A stretch of DNA of 64,000 bases. Origin: Nonomuraea solani. Its GTDB lineage: Bacteria > Actinomycetota > Actinomycetes > Streptosporangiales > Streptosporangiaceae. The notes beneath the pieces were generated by a model. That model had not been told where the DNA came from. It searched no databases and saw nothing but the letters and a program-made list of their open reading frames with translations. The stretch spans positions 1 to 64,000 of the forward strand of contig NZ_FNVT01000030.1 in NCBI RefSeq assembly GCF_900108335.1, read 5' to 3'. The translations under genes and the position numbers were made by a program. Shown one piece after another: positions 9,828-17,245 of the stretch; position 1 is the stretch's first letter; every line of letters starts with the position of its first letter.

Positions 9828-11267
9828 CTCGGCGAACCACGTCTCCAGGGCCTCGTCCAGCGTCCTGTCCGGCGTGCCCGCCCAGGCCACGTAACCGTCG
9901 GGGCGCACGAGCACGGCCTCGGGCCCGTCGGAGGGCACCACGTCGACCCGCCCGTGCCGTACGCGCAGGCCGCCCGTCACGTCCAGCAGCACCGGACGGG
10001 CCCGCGCGGCGGCCGCGGCGGGCACCTCGGGCAGGAACCGCCCCGCCAGCGGATGCGACGGCCCGGGCACCGGGTAGGCCACGTCGGAGCCGGCCAGCAG
10101 GGCGGCGACGCGGCGGCGGGCGGGCGGATCGTTCAGCAGCTCGCCGAACACCTCCCGCAGCGCCGTGACCCCCTGCCCCGGCGCGGTCAGCGCGAGCTGG
10201 GCCTGGCTGTGCACGGCGACCCGCTCGGCGGCGGGCCTGCGCTCGGCGTCGTAGGTGTCCAGCAGCCCGGGCGGCGCCCAGCCGTGGACCTCGGCGGCCA
10301 GCTTCCAGGCCAGGTTGGCGGCGTCCTGGAGGCCCAGGTTGAGGCCGGGCGCGCCCATCGCCGAGTGCACGTGCGCGGCGTCGCCCGCCACGAACACCCG
10401 GCCGGCCCGGTAGCGGTCGGCGACCCGGGTGTCGCGGCCGTTCAGCCGCCTGAGCATGTGCGGGCCCGGCCCGGCGGGGGCGGCCAGCGGCAGGCCGGCG
10501 CCGAGCACGCGGGCCAGGCTCTCGCGCAGCTCCCCGACGGTCATCGGCACGTCGTCGCCGGGCGCGTCCGCGTCCCACTCCATCGCGCTGACCGTCAGCA
10601 CCTCGGCCCCGGCCGGCAGCATCGCGTACGCGCCCCGCTCGGTCCTGTGCCAGGCGTAGAGCCCGAACGTGCCCACCCCCGGCACCTCCATCTCGGCCCG
10701 CTCGGGCCGCAGCACGGCCCCCGGCACGGTCACGTGGGCGGCGCGGCTCACCACGTCGGCCGCGTGCACGCCGGGGAAACCGATGCCGGCGAGCTTCCTG
10801 ACCGTGCTGTGCGCGCCGTCGCATCCCACCAGATAGCGGGCACGCAGCTCATAAGGCCCGTCAGGCCCTGCCAGCTTCAGGGTGACGCCCTCGGAGTCCT
10901 GGGTGAAGCCGCGCAGCTCGTGCCCGCGCCTGATCTCCACGCCCAGCTCGGCCGCCCGCCGCTCGAACAGCTCCTCCAGCTCGGGCTGCCTGATGCCCAT
11001 CCCGTGCAGCGGGTTGTCGTCGAGCCCCGACAGGTCCAGCGGCATCGCGCCGAACATGAACGCCGGCATGGGCGCCTCCGCCTCGGCCAGGCCGCGCCCG
11101 CGCAGCAGCCGGACGACCTGGCCGACGATGCCGTTGGCCTTGGGCTGGTCGCTGCGCCGCGGCAGGCGCTCGATGACGAGGGGCCTGACCCCGGCCAGGC
11201 TGAGCTCACAGGCCAGCATCAGCCCGTTGGGGCCGCCACCGGCGATGACGATGTCCATGGTGTCCAT
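9816..11267 (-). CDS. FAD-dependent aromatic-type monooxygenase
   Basis: 483 residues of the PHBH/PheA-TfdB flavoprotein hydroxylase class. FAD-binding GxGxxG motif VIAGGGPNGLMLACELSLAG at the N-terminus, the DG motif in YLVGCDGAHSTVRKLAG (about 150-165), and the GD motif VFVAGDAAHVHSAMGAPGLN (about 280) are all intact. A C-terminal thioredoxin-like tail is shorter than in phenol hydroxylase. These enzymes use NAD(P)H and O2 to hydroxylate aromatic or polyketide substrates, and in actinomycetes often act in antibiotic modification (rifampicin monooxygenase-like members are close). It is 9 nt downstream of a TetR gene on the same strand, so induction by the TetR ligand is likely. Confidence 0.9.
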   Translation of the reverse strand: MDTMDIVIAGGGPNGLMLACELSLAGVRPLVIERLPRRSDQPKANGIVGQVVRLLRGRGLAEAEAPMPAFMFGAMPLDLSGLDDNPLHGMGIRQPELEELFERRAAELGVEIRRGHELRGFTQDSEGVTLKLAGPDGPYELRARYLVGCDGAHSTVRKLAGIGFPGVHAADVVSRAAHVTVPGAVLRPERAEMEVPGVGTFGLYAWHRTERGAYAMLPAGAEVLTVSAMEWDADAPGDDVPMTVGELRESLARVLGAGLPLAAPAGPGPHMLRRLNGRDTRVADRYRAGRVFVAGDAAHVHSAMGAPGLNLGLQDAANLAWKLAAEVHGWAPPGLLDTYDAERRPAAERVAVHSQAQLALTAPGQGVTALREVFGELLNDPPARRRVAALLAGSDVAYPVPGPSHPLAGRFLPEVPAAAAARARPVLLDVTGGLRVRHGRVDVVPSDGPEAVLVRPDGYVAWAGTPDRTLDEALETWFAESLV

Positions 11268-11276
11268 GGGATCTCC

Positions 11277-11882
11277 TCAGGGAGTCGGCAGTCCCGCGGC
11301 GAGCGCGCGCAGGGAGTCGCGCAGCAGCGGCACCAGCGGGATCGGTGGCTCGGAGCGCAGCCAGTGGCCGACGGCGGCCTGGACGGCGGCGGTCACCGTG
11401 ACGGCGACCAGGGTGGGGTAGAGATCGCGGGCGGGGTCGGTGCCGGTGCGCTCGGCCACGGCCGTGGCCAGCTCGCCGTCGGCCGCGAACACCACCTTCA
11501 GCGACTCGGCCCGCAGCATGGGCTCGTCGGCCAGCATGCGGATGCTCGCCAGCAGCTCGGGCGGCGGCGCCGCGTCGGTGGTGCCCGCATGGCGGGCCCA
11601 TGGCTCGACCATGGCCTCGGTCATGGCCTCCCAGAAGGGCTCGCCCGCGGGCCGGGCGCGCAGCGCGGCCACCGACCGGCGGACGCGGTCGGTGTGGCGG
11701 GCGGTGATGGCCTCGTACTTGCTCGCGAAGTAGTTGTTGAACGTCCGTGGCGAGACCCCGGCCTCGGCCGCGATGTCCTCGACCCGGACGTTCTCCAGCC
11801 CTCGCTCGTGGGCCAGCCGGAGTGCGGCCGTCATCAGGGCCTCACGCGTGGCCAGCTTCTTCCGCTCTCTCAGCCCGCTCAT
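11277..11882 (-). CDS. TetR family transcriptional regulator
   Basis: 201 residues. N-terminal helix-turn-helix: KLATREALMTAALRLAHERG then VEDIAAEAGVSPRTFNNYFASKYEAITA, the form typical of the MftR/acyl-type TetR group. The C-terminal ligand domain is variable, as usual. First gene of a two-gene unit with the FAD monooxygenase. Three direct repeats lie just upstream of its start and are the probable operator, implying autoregulation and control of the monooxygenase. Confidence 0.92.
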   Translation of the reverse strand: MSGLRERKKLATREALMTAALRLAHERGLENVRVEDIAAEAGVSPRTFNNYFASKYEAITARHTDRVRRSVAALRARPAGEPFWEAMTEAMVEPWARHAGTTDAAPPPELLASIRMLADEPMLRAESLKVVFAADGELATAVAERTGTDPARDLYPTLVAVTVTAAVQAAVGHWLRSEPPIPLVPLLRDSLRALAAGLPTP

Positions 11883-11889
11883 GGCACGA

Positions 11890-11938
11890 GAGTCGCAGAA
11901 TTTTGCCGAATCCGCAAGTTTTCCGACTCCGCAATTTT
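11890..11938. promoter_or_regulatory. Triple direct repeat, probable TetR operator
   Basis: Three related units, GAGTCGCAGAATTTT, GAATCCGCAAGTTTT and GACTCCGCAATTTT, start 17-18 bp apart in the intergenic region between the TetR gene and the divergent CGNR gene. They are AT-rich against a very GC-rich background and begin 8 bp from the TetR start codon. Position and periodicity suggest a multi-site operator for the adjacent TetR, possibly also covering the CGNR promoter. Confidence 0.55.
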
Positions 11939-11967
11939 CGCCCGCGACGAGGCATTAGATTGAGGCA

Positions 11968-12525
11968 ATGTCCTTGGCCTTGGAATTCGTCAGCACGGTG
12001 CGGGCCGATCGGTCCGGGCCGGTCGACACGCTGGCCGACGTGGACGGCCTGACGAGCTGGGCCCGCGCGCACGCGGCCGGGCCGGGCTTCACCGCCTCGG
12101 AGGAGGCGCGGCAGGAGACGGTGCGGCTGCGCCAGGCCGTCCGCGCGCTGTTCGCCAGGGCCGTGGCCCCGGAGCCGCCGAGCCGGGCCGATCTGCCTGA
12201 CCTGCCCCCGTTCAAGGAGGCGCTGGCCCTGGTCAACGCCACCGCGCTGGCGGCGCCCACGGCCCCGCAACTGTCCTGGGACGACAAGCCGGTCCTCGTC
12301 ATCGCGCCCGCCGCCGAGACGGACGAGCCGACCCGGCTGCGCGCCCGGCTCGCCACGGCGGCCGTGGAGTTCCTCGCGGGGCCCGAGGTGGCCCTGTTGC
12401 GCACCTGCCCGGCGCCGCGCTGCGTGCTCTATTTCGTGAAGGAACACCCACGTCAGGAGTGGTGCTCGACGGCCTGCGGCAACCGCGCCCGAGCCGCCAG
12501 GCACTACCGGGAGCACAAGAAATAG
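11968..12525 (+). CDS. CGNR zinc-finger / ABATE domain regulator
   Basis: 185 residues. The C-terminus carries the CGNR zinc-finger signature: LLRTCPAPRCVLYFVKEHPR followed by QEWCSTACGNRARAARHY, four Cys in C-x4-C...C-x3-C arrangement with the CGNR tetrapeptide. The N-terminal 120 residues form the helical ABATE (putative stress-sensing) domain (LEFVSTVRADRSGPVDTLAD). Proteins of this kind are treated as DNA-binding regulators, although few are characterised. It lies upstream of the VOC/flavin pair, separated by a long inverted repeat that may be its operator. Confidence 0.9.
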   Translation: MSLALEFVSTVRADRSGPVDTLADVDGLTSWARAHAAGPGFTASEEARQETVRLRQAVRALFARAVAPEPPSRADLPDLPPFKEALALVNATALAAPTAPQLSWDDKPVLVIAPAAETDEPTRLRARLATAAVEFLAGPEVALLRTCPAPRCVLYFVKEHPRQEWCSTACGNRARAARHYREHKK

Positions 12526-12532
12526 CCGACTT

Positions 12533-12599
12533 CTAACGCCAGAGACGCTGATTTGCCGTTATAGTCCTTCTAACGGCAAATCAGCTATTCATGCGTTAG
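12533..12599. promoter_or_regulatory. Nested inverted repeat before the VOC gene
   Basis: A perfect 15-bp inverted repeat (GCTGATTTGCCGTTA at 12547-12561, its complement at 12571-12585, 9-bp spacer) is itself flanked by a second pair, CTAACGC and GCGTTAG. A -10-like TATAGT lies at the inner edge of the left arm. The element fills the gap between the CGNR stop and the VOC ribosome site, so it is most likely the operator for the CGNR protein or another regulator; a terminator for the CGNR gene is the alternative, but the AT-rich stem argues against it. Confidence 0.7.
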
Positions 12600-12610
12600 A
12601 GGAGTGTTGG

Positions 12611-13054
12611 ATGTCCTTTCAGACCGGGCACGTCGGGCTCAACGTCACCGATCTCGACGCCTCCAAGGCGTTCTACGAGCGCGTTTTCGGGTTCTCGGTG
12701 GCGGGCGAGTCGAAGGAGGACGGGCGGCGCTACGCGTTTCTGGCGCAGGACGGCACGCTGGTGCTGACGCTGTGGCAGCAGAGCGAGGGCCGGTTCGGCG
12801 CCGGGCTGCCGGGGCTGCACCACCTGTCGTTCCAGGTGGTGGATCTGGCGGCGGTGCGGCGGGCCGAGGCGGTGATCAGGGAGCTGGGCGCGACGCTGCA
12901 CCACGACGGCGTCGTCCCGCATGGCGAGGGCGCCTCGTCGGGCGGCGTGTTCTTCGAGGACCCCGACGGCATCCGGCTGGAGATCTTCGCCCCCGACGGC
13001 GCCGGCGATCGTGGCGCGCCCACCTCGGGCGCGCCGACCTGCGGATTCTTCTAA
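12611..13054 (+). CDS. VOC family (glyoxalase/dioxygenase fold) protein
   Basis: 147 residues, a full vicinal-oxygen-chelate domain made of two beta-alpha-beta-beta-beta modules. HVGLNVTDLDASKAFYERVF is the first module with its metal His; LHHLSFQVVDLAA carries the second, and GVFFEDPDGIRLEIFAPDGA the metal Glu. Good GAGGAG ribosome site 7 nt from ATG. The stop overlaps the ATG of the flavin-binding gene as TAATG, so the two are translated together and probably act on a common compound. Substrate cannot be inferred. Confidence 0.9.
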   Translation: MSFQTGHVGLNVTDLDASKAFYERVFGFSVAGESKEDGRRYAFLAQDGTLVLTLWQQSEGRFGAGLPGLHHLSFQVVDLAAVRRAEAVIRELGATLHHDGVVPHGEGASSGGVFFEDPDGIRLEIFAPDGAGDRGAPTSGAPTCGFF

Positions 13055-13914
13055 TGAGACGGCACCCGGGCGAGGTCGCCGTGCAGCGCAGGCTGGGTGT
13101 CCGGCAGGAGGATCACGGCAGCTCCCGCACCCGGCCGGAGATCCCGGAGGTGGCGGCCGCGTTCCTGCGCGCCCAGCGGCTGATCGTCACGGGCGCGGCC
13201 GACGATCTCGGGCGCGTCTGGGCGGGCGCGCTGACCGGCCCGGCGGGCTTCGCCGCCCCTGAGGACGACCGCACGATCGTGCTGCACGCCCTGCCCGCCG
13301 CCGGCGACCCCCTGCACGGGCTGTTCACGCGGGAGCGCGACCTCGGGCTGCTGGCCATCGAGGCGCACACGCGGCGCAGGATGCGCGTCAACGGCACCGC
13401 CGTACAGGCCGGTGACTCGCTGGTGGTCTGGACGGAGCAGGTCTACGCGAACTGCCCGAAGTACATCCAGACCCGCGAGCCCACCTCCGCCGCCGGCCCG
13501 CCCGCCGGCCTCGGGCGCGGCACCGAGCTGACGGAGCGGCACCGTGACTGGATCGGCGCGGCGGACACGTTCTTCATCGCCACGCGCGCGGAAGGGCACG
13601 GGGCCGACGTGTCCCACCGGGGCGGCAACCCGGGATTCGTCCGGGTCACCGGGCCGCGCACGCTGGAGTTCGCCGACTATCCGGGCAACGCGATGTACAT
13701 GACGCTGGGCAACCTGGAGCTCGACCCTGCCGCCGGGCTGCTCTTCGCGGACTGGGAGCGCGGTGAGACGCTGCAGCTCACCGGCCGGGCCAGGGTGGAG
13801 TGGGGCGATCCGCGGGTGGTGCGGTTCGAGCTGGACGAGTGTGTCCACCTGTCGGGCACCGTGCCCGCCGGGTGGACCGCCCCCGGCTACCACCGGTTCA
13901 ATCCGCCCGTGTGA
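13054..13914 (+). CDS. Pyridoxamine 5'-phosphate oxidase family (flavin-binding) protein
   Basis: 286 residues of the split-barrel FMN-binding class. Conserved segments: HRDWIGAADTFFIATR, followed by ADVSHRGGNPGFVRVTGPRT and LEFADYPGNAMYMTLGNLEL, typical of the PNPOx-like domain C-terminal half; the N-terminal half (ERDLGLLAIEAHTRRRMRVNG) suggests a partial duplicate. Members reduce or oxidise small molecules with FMN or F420. Coupled by 1-nt overlap to the VOC gene. The 3' end overlaps the convergent MarR-GNAT gene by 17 nt. Confidence 0.85.
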   Translation: MRRHPGEVAVQRRLGVRQEDHGSSRTRPEIPEVAAAFLRAQRLIVTGAADDLGRVWAGALTGPAGFAAPEDDRTIVLHALPAAGDPLHGLFTRERDLGLLAIEAHTRRRMRVNGTAVQAGDSLVVWTEQVYANCPKYIQTREPTSAAGPPAGLGRGTELTERHRDWIGAADTFFIATRAEGHGADVSHRGGNPGFVRVTGPRTLEFADYPGNAMYMTLGNLELDPAAGLLFADWERGETLQLTGRARVEWGDPRVVRFELDECVHLSGTVPAGWTAPGYHRFNPPV

Positions 13915-14800
13915 CGGCCACGCGCTTCTCGAACCAGTGGTGGGCGTAGGGCTCGTCGTTGAAGGCCGCCACCTCCTGGTAGCCGGCCTGGCGGTAGAGG
14001 GCGATGGCCTCGGCGAGCGCCCGGTTGGTCTCCAGCCGCAGCGTACGGACTCCGCGCCCGGCGGCCCGCGCCTCGACCTCGGCGAGCAGCCGGCGACCCA
14101 GCCCCAGCCCCCGGACGGACGGATCCACCCACATCCGCTTGATCTCCGCGAGCACGGACCCGGGGCGCGACTTCAGCGCCACGCACCCCACCGGCTCGGC
14201 GTGCAGCATGGCGACCAGCAGGAGCCCGACCGGGGGCCGCAGATCCTGGTCGTCGAGCGGCGTGCTGCGCGCCGGGTCGAAGCCGCTCTCGAAGCGGCGG
14301 GCCAGCTCGGCGGCGTAGGCCTGCAGGCAGTGCCGCGCGGCGGGGTGGTGCGGGTCGAGCGCGTCGATGTCCACCATGGACACGAGGAGCAGCCGCTCGA
14401 CCTCGGACATGGCCGCCACCAGGCGGTCGCGCTGGGCCTCCGACAGCGGTTGGAGGATCGACGTGGCCGCCTCGTCGGACCGCCGGTCGAGCTCGGCGTG
14501 CTCGGCGAGCCCCGCCGGGGTGAGCCGGGCCGTGCGGACCCGACCGTCGGTGCCGCCGCAGTCGACGACGACCAGCCCGTCGGCCTCCAGGCAGCGCAGC
14601 AGCCTGCTCATGTAGCCGGAGTCGAGTTCGAGCCGGGCCCGCAGGGCGCGCACCTCGCTGCCGCCCGTTCCTATCTCCCAGAGCACCCGCGACTGCCCGA
14701 GGGGCCGGTCCCTGGCCAGGAACCTGTCGTTGAGCACCCCGATCCGCTGGGTCACGGTGCGCTGGAAACGCCGCACGTGCCCGATCGCCGTACCGTCCAT
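13898..14800 (-). CDS. MarR-type HTH fused to GNAT acetyltransferase
   Basis: 300 residues in two domains. Residues 1-140 are MarR-like: QRTVTQRIGVLNDRFLARDR, winged HTH SEVRALRARLELDSGYMSRL and LVVVDCGGTDGRVRTARLT. Residues 150-300 are a GNAT domain with the acetyl-CoA pyrophosphate loop in DPSVRGLGLGRRLLAEVEAR and the C-terminal NRALAEAIALYRQAGYQEV. MarR-GNAT fusions are known in actinobacteria. The gene starts inside a 40-bp inverted repeat, pointing to autoregulation and possibly a leaderless message. Confidence 0.92.
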   Translation of the reverse strand: MDGTAIGHVRRFQRTVTQRIGVLNDRFLARDRPLGQSRVLWEIGTGGSEVRALRARLELDSGYMSRLLRCLEADGLVVVDCGGTDGRVRTARLTPAGLAEHAELDRRSDEAATSILQPLSEAQRDRLVAAMSEVERLLLVSMVDIDALDPHHPAARHCLQAYAAELARRFESGFDPARSTPLDDQDLRPPVGLLLVAMLHAEPVGCVALKSRPGSVLAEIKRMWVDPSVRGLGLGRRLLAEVEARAAGRGVRTLRLETNRALAEAIALYRQAGYQEVAAFNDEPYAHHWFEKRVAVTRAD

Positions 14801-14830
14801 TATCTGACCCTAGTCAGGTAACGGACGGTA
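14791..14830. promoter_or_regulatory. 40-bp inverted repeat over the MarR-GNAT start codon
   Basis: The two 20-bp halves match at 16 of 20 positions (TACCGTCC...GGACGGTA outside, TTA...TAA in the middle, CTGAC...GTCAG inside). It spans the ATG of the MarR-GNAT gene. Size and symmetry fit an operator for a MarR dimer or pair of dimers, most simply the adjacent gene's own product. Confidence 0.7.
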
Positions 14831-14843
14831 CGGAAGCCCCTAA

Positions 14844-15089
14844 TCACATCAACGGGTCCGCGACCGGGACCGTGCTGTAGTCCTCGCCCATGATCGGGCG
14901 GATGTCCTCCCAGTGCACCCAGCGCGCGCTCCCCTCGCGCGCCGGCCAGAGCAGGTATCCCCACCGGGCGCCACGGGCGTCGTCGCCCCAGGCCAGCAGG
15001 TAGCGTGCCGCCCCGTCGGGTATCGCGGGAGCGTGCTCCACGATCGGCGGCCTCCAGAGCTCGGGCAGTTCCTCAGGCTTGAGATCCAT
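14844..15089 (-). CDS. Small hypothetical protein behind a LexA-like box
   Basis: 81 residues, rich in Trp and Pro (RYLLAWGDDARGARWGYLLW, WVHWEDIRPIMGEDYSTVPV). No family recognised. A GGAGAG ribosome-binding sequence abuts the ATG, and a perfect TATAAT lies 6 nt upstream of the start codon, so a transcript would be leaderless or nearly so. A LexA-type dyad overlaps that -10, which suggests DNA-damage induction. Coding character is supported by regulation signals more than by similarity. Confidence 0.65.
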   Translation of the reverse strand: MDLKPEELPELWRPPIVEHAPAIPDGAARYLLAWGDDARGARWGYLLWPAREGSARWVHWEDIRPIMGEDYSTVPVADPLM

Positions 15090-15095
15090 CTCTCC

Positions 15096-15115
15096 ATTAT
15101 ACGAACAAAAGTTCG
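15096..15115 (-). promoter_or_regulatory. TATAAT promoter with LexA-like SOS box
   Basis: CGAACAAAAGTTCG (15102-15115) is a perfect CGAAC-N4-GTTCG dyad. On the minus strand the extended site TCGAACTTTTGTTCGT matches the actinobacterial LexA consensus TCGAAC-N4-GTTCGA at 11 of 12 fixed positions. It directly abuts a TATAAT hexamer (15096-15101), so a bound repressor would block initiation of the small hypothetical gene. No good -35 is visible. Confidence 0.65.
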
Positions 15116-15303
15116 ATTTTGGTCTGTAACCTGCAAGATCGCGGGATCTTGTGGATGCTCCTGTTGTATCGTGCTGCCCGTCGATACGTCGTGGTCAACA
15201 CGGGGGCCGCGGTCGCCGCCACTCCAGCCGTCGATCGACGAATCAGGGCCGGCCCGAGAGCCGCGCGAGCGAGCCCGGCCGGCCGATCCACGATGGGAGC
15301 ACT

Positions 15304-16971
15304 GTGCCAGGAAGATCTTCTCTGCTCGCCACCGCCTTCATGGCGATGGCGACGCTGTTAACCGCATCCCCCGCCGTCGCGGCGGGCCCCACCGACCGGG
15401 CGACGCCGACCCCGGCGGCCTCGACGACCGCGAAGGCCGTGGCGACGCCGTCCGCGAGCCCGACTCCGTCGCCGTCGCCGACCCCGGCGACGACCGCCGG
15501 GAAGAGCACCATCACCTGGGCACCCTGTACGGAGGAGCCCGAGGCGGAGTGCGGCAAGCTGGCGGTGCCCATCGACTGGTCGCGCCCGAAGGGGCAGACC
15601 ATCGACCTGGCCCTCGCCCGCCGCAAGGCCACCGACCCCAAGGCCCGCGTCGGCTCCCTGGTGATCAACCCGGGCGGCCCCGGCGGGTCCGGCGTGGAGG
15701 CCGCCTACGGCGCCCCCGGCTTCTTCACCGAGGAGCTGCAGAAGCGGTTCGACATCGTCGGCTTCGACCCCCGGGGCGTGGGCCGCAGTCACCCGGTGAT
15801 CTGCTCGGCGTCGGTGTTCAACCAGATTCCGCCCGCCGTCATGAAGAGCCAGGCCGACTTCGTCAAGTGGACGGCCTACGCCAAGAAGCTGCGCGCCGAC
15901 TGCCGGGCCCGCACCGGCCCGCTGTACGACCACGTCGACTCGGTCAACGTCGCGCGCGACCTCGACGCCCTGCGCGCCGCGCTGGGCGAGGAGAAGCTCA
16001 CCTTCTACGGCATCTCGTACGGCACCCTGATCGGCCAGATGTACGCCGAGCTGTTCCCGAACAAGATCCGGGCCATGGCCCTGGACAGCAACATGGACCA
16101 CAGCCTCGGCGTCAAGGCGTTCCTCGACACCGAGGCCGCCGCCGTCGAGGACGCCTTCGACCAGTTCGTCGGCTGGTGCGACCAGGAGGCCGCCTGCGCC
16201 CTGCACGGCAAGGACGTCCGCGCGGTCTGGGAGCGGATCCTGGCCAAGGCGCGCGACGGCAAGCTGTACTACCCGGGCGTCACGGACCGCCCCATGACCG
16301 AGATCCAGGTCCTGTGGCAGGGCGTGCTGGGCAACGAGGGCCCCGCCTGGCAGCTCCTGAGCGAGATGCTGCGCGCCCTGGACGGCGGCGACCCGCCATC
16401 GTGGGTGCCGCCGCTGCCCGGCCGTCAGCCCGTGTCGGGTGAGGTGGCCCAGTTGCCCACAGCGATCCTCTGCCAGGACTACAAGCTGCGGGTGCGCAAC
16501 TACAAGGAGTACGCGGCCCTGCTGCGCAGCTCGAAGCGTCAGGCCCCGGACATGCGCTTCAACCCGATGCCCATGGAGGACCTGCCCGTCTGCCTCAACC
16601 ACCCCACCACCAACCCGCAACACCGGCTGCGCTACACGGGCAACACCCCGATCCTGCTGGGCAACTCGCTGCACGACCCGTCCACCCCGTACTCCTGGTC
16701 GGCGAGCGTGGCCAGGCAGCTCGGCTCCAAGGCGCGCCTCATCACCTACGAGGGCTGGGGCCACCGCATCTACGGCAAGGACGAGTGCAGCACCGTGCCG
16801 ATCGACAACTACCTGATCTCGCTGACGCTGCCTCCGCACGGCTTCCGCTGTGAGGTGGGCGGCCGAGTCGAGACCATGCTCAAGAAGCAGAAGCAGCAGC
16901 GTGAGCTGTGGCCGACGGACAAGCTCCCGTGGAGCGCCCCGTTCCTGGCCTCCGCCCGCACGTCCGGCTGA
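15304..16971 (+). CDS. Secreted alpha/beta hydrolase, TAP-like peptidase family
   Basis: 555 residues. I start at GTG after a GGGAG site, giving the signal peptide VPGRSSLLATAFMAMATLLT with an AVAA cleavage region; an in-frame ATG 51 codons upstream would leave it internal. A Thr/Pro/Ser linker follows (to about residue 70). The hydrolase core shows the oxyanion region NPGGPGGSG, nucleophile GISYGT, acid in NSLHDPSTPYSWS and terminal WGHRIYG histidine, with the TAP-like C-terminal domain. Relatives are tripeptidyl aminopeptidases and SlpD/E-type proteases of Streptomyces. Ends before a strong hairpin. Confidence 0.92.
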   Translation: MPGRSSLLATAFMAMATLLTASPAVAAGPTDRATPTPAASTTAKAVATPSASPTPSPSPTPATTAGKSTITWAPCTEEPEAECGKLAVPIDWSRPKGQTIDLALARRKATDPKARVGSLVINPGGPGGSGVEAAYGAPGFFTEELQKRFDIVGFDPRGVGRSHPVICSASVFNQIPPAVMKSQADFVKWTAYAKKLRADCRARTGPLYDHVDSVNVARDLDALRAALGEEKLTFYGISYGTLIGQMYAELFPNKIRAMALDSNMDHSLGVKAFLDTEAAAVEDAFDQFVGWCDQEAACALHGKDVRAVWERILAKARDGKLYYPGVTDRPMTEIQVLWQGVLGNEGPAWQLLSEMLRALDGGDPPSWVPPLPGRQPVSGEVAQLPTAILCQDYKLRVRNYKEYAALLRSSKRQAPDMRFNPMPMEDLPVCLNHPTTNPQHRLRYTGNTPILLGNSLHDPSTPYSWSASVARQLGSKARLITYEGWGHRIYGKDECSTVPIDNYLISLTLPPHGFRCEVGGRVETMLKKQKQQRELWPTDKLPWSAPFLASARTSG

Positions 16972-16983
16972 GTTCCGACCCGC

Positions 16984-17018
16984 TCCGGCCGTGCCGTCAT
17001 CCAGACGGCACGGCCGGA
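16984..17018 (+). terminator. Strong hairpin after the TAP-like hydrolase
   Basis: A perfect 15-bp stem (TCCGGCCGTGCCGTC and complement) with a 5-nt loop begins 12 nt after the stop codon. There is no U-tract, as is common for actinomycete terminators. Being symmetrical it could also stop transcription arriving from the tRNA on the other strand. Confidence 0.75.
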
Positions 17019-17042
17019 CGGCCATGTCCGGGCAGACGAAAA

Positions 17043-17068
17043 CGGCGGCGCCCGGAAGGGCACCGCCG
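17043..17068 (-). terminator. Hairpin downstream of tRNA-Ala
   Basis: CGGCGGCGCCC and GGGCACCGCCG form an 11-bp stem with one mismatch and a GGAA tetraloop, 12 nt beyond the 3' end of the tRNA in its direction of transcription. Confidence 0.6.
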
Positions 17069-17080
17069 TAGTGATCGGGG

Positions 17081-17153
17081 TGGAGCTATGGGGATTCGAA
17101 CCCCAGACCTCCTCCATGCCATGGAGGCGCGCTACCAACTGCGCCATAGCCCC
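17081..17153 (-). tRNA. tRNA-Ala(GGC), copy 1
   Basis: 73 nt folding into a full cloverleaf: acceptor GGGGCTA/TAGCTCC with the G3-U70 wobble pair that marks alanine tRNAs, D-stem GCGC/GCGC, anticodon stem CCTCC/GGAGG with loop ATGGCAT (anticodon GGC, reads GCC/GCU), T-arm TGGGG-TTCGAAT-CCCCA, discriminator A. The 3' CCA is not encoded (CCC follows). Identical in sequence to the copy at 56.0 kb. Confidence 0.98.
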
Positions 17154-17245
17154 TTGTTGCGTGCACAAGTCTAGCGGACTCCGGCACCACCGACGCACAC
17201 GTATTTGACGGCGGTGGCGCGCAGGGCGCCACCGCCGCCGCGAGG

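Noticed and set aside
9814..9840. TGTCACA near the methyltransferase stop
   Set aside because: It arises from the 13-bp tandem duplication and has no matching -10.
15134..15151. CAAGATC-GCGG-GATCTTG hairpin upstream of the TAP-like hydrolase
   Set aside because: A clean 7-bp dyad, but with no motif or context to assign a role beyond chance or a weak leader structure.
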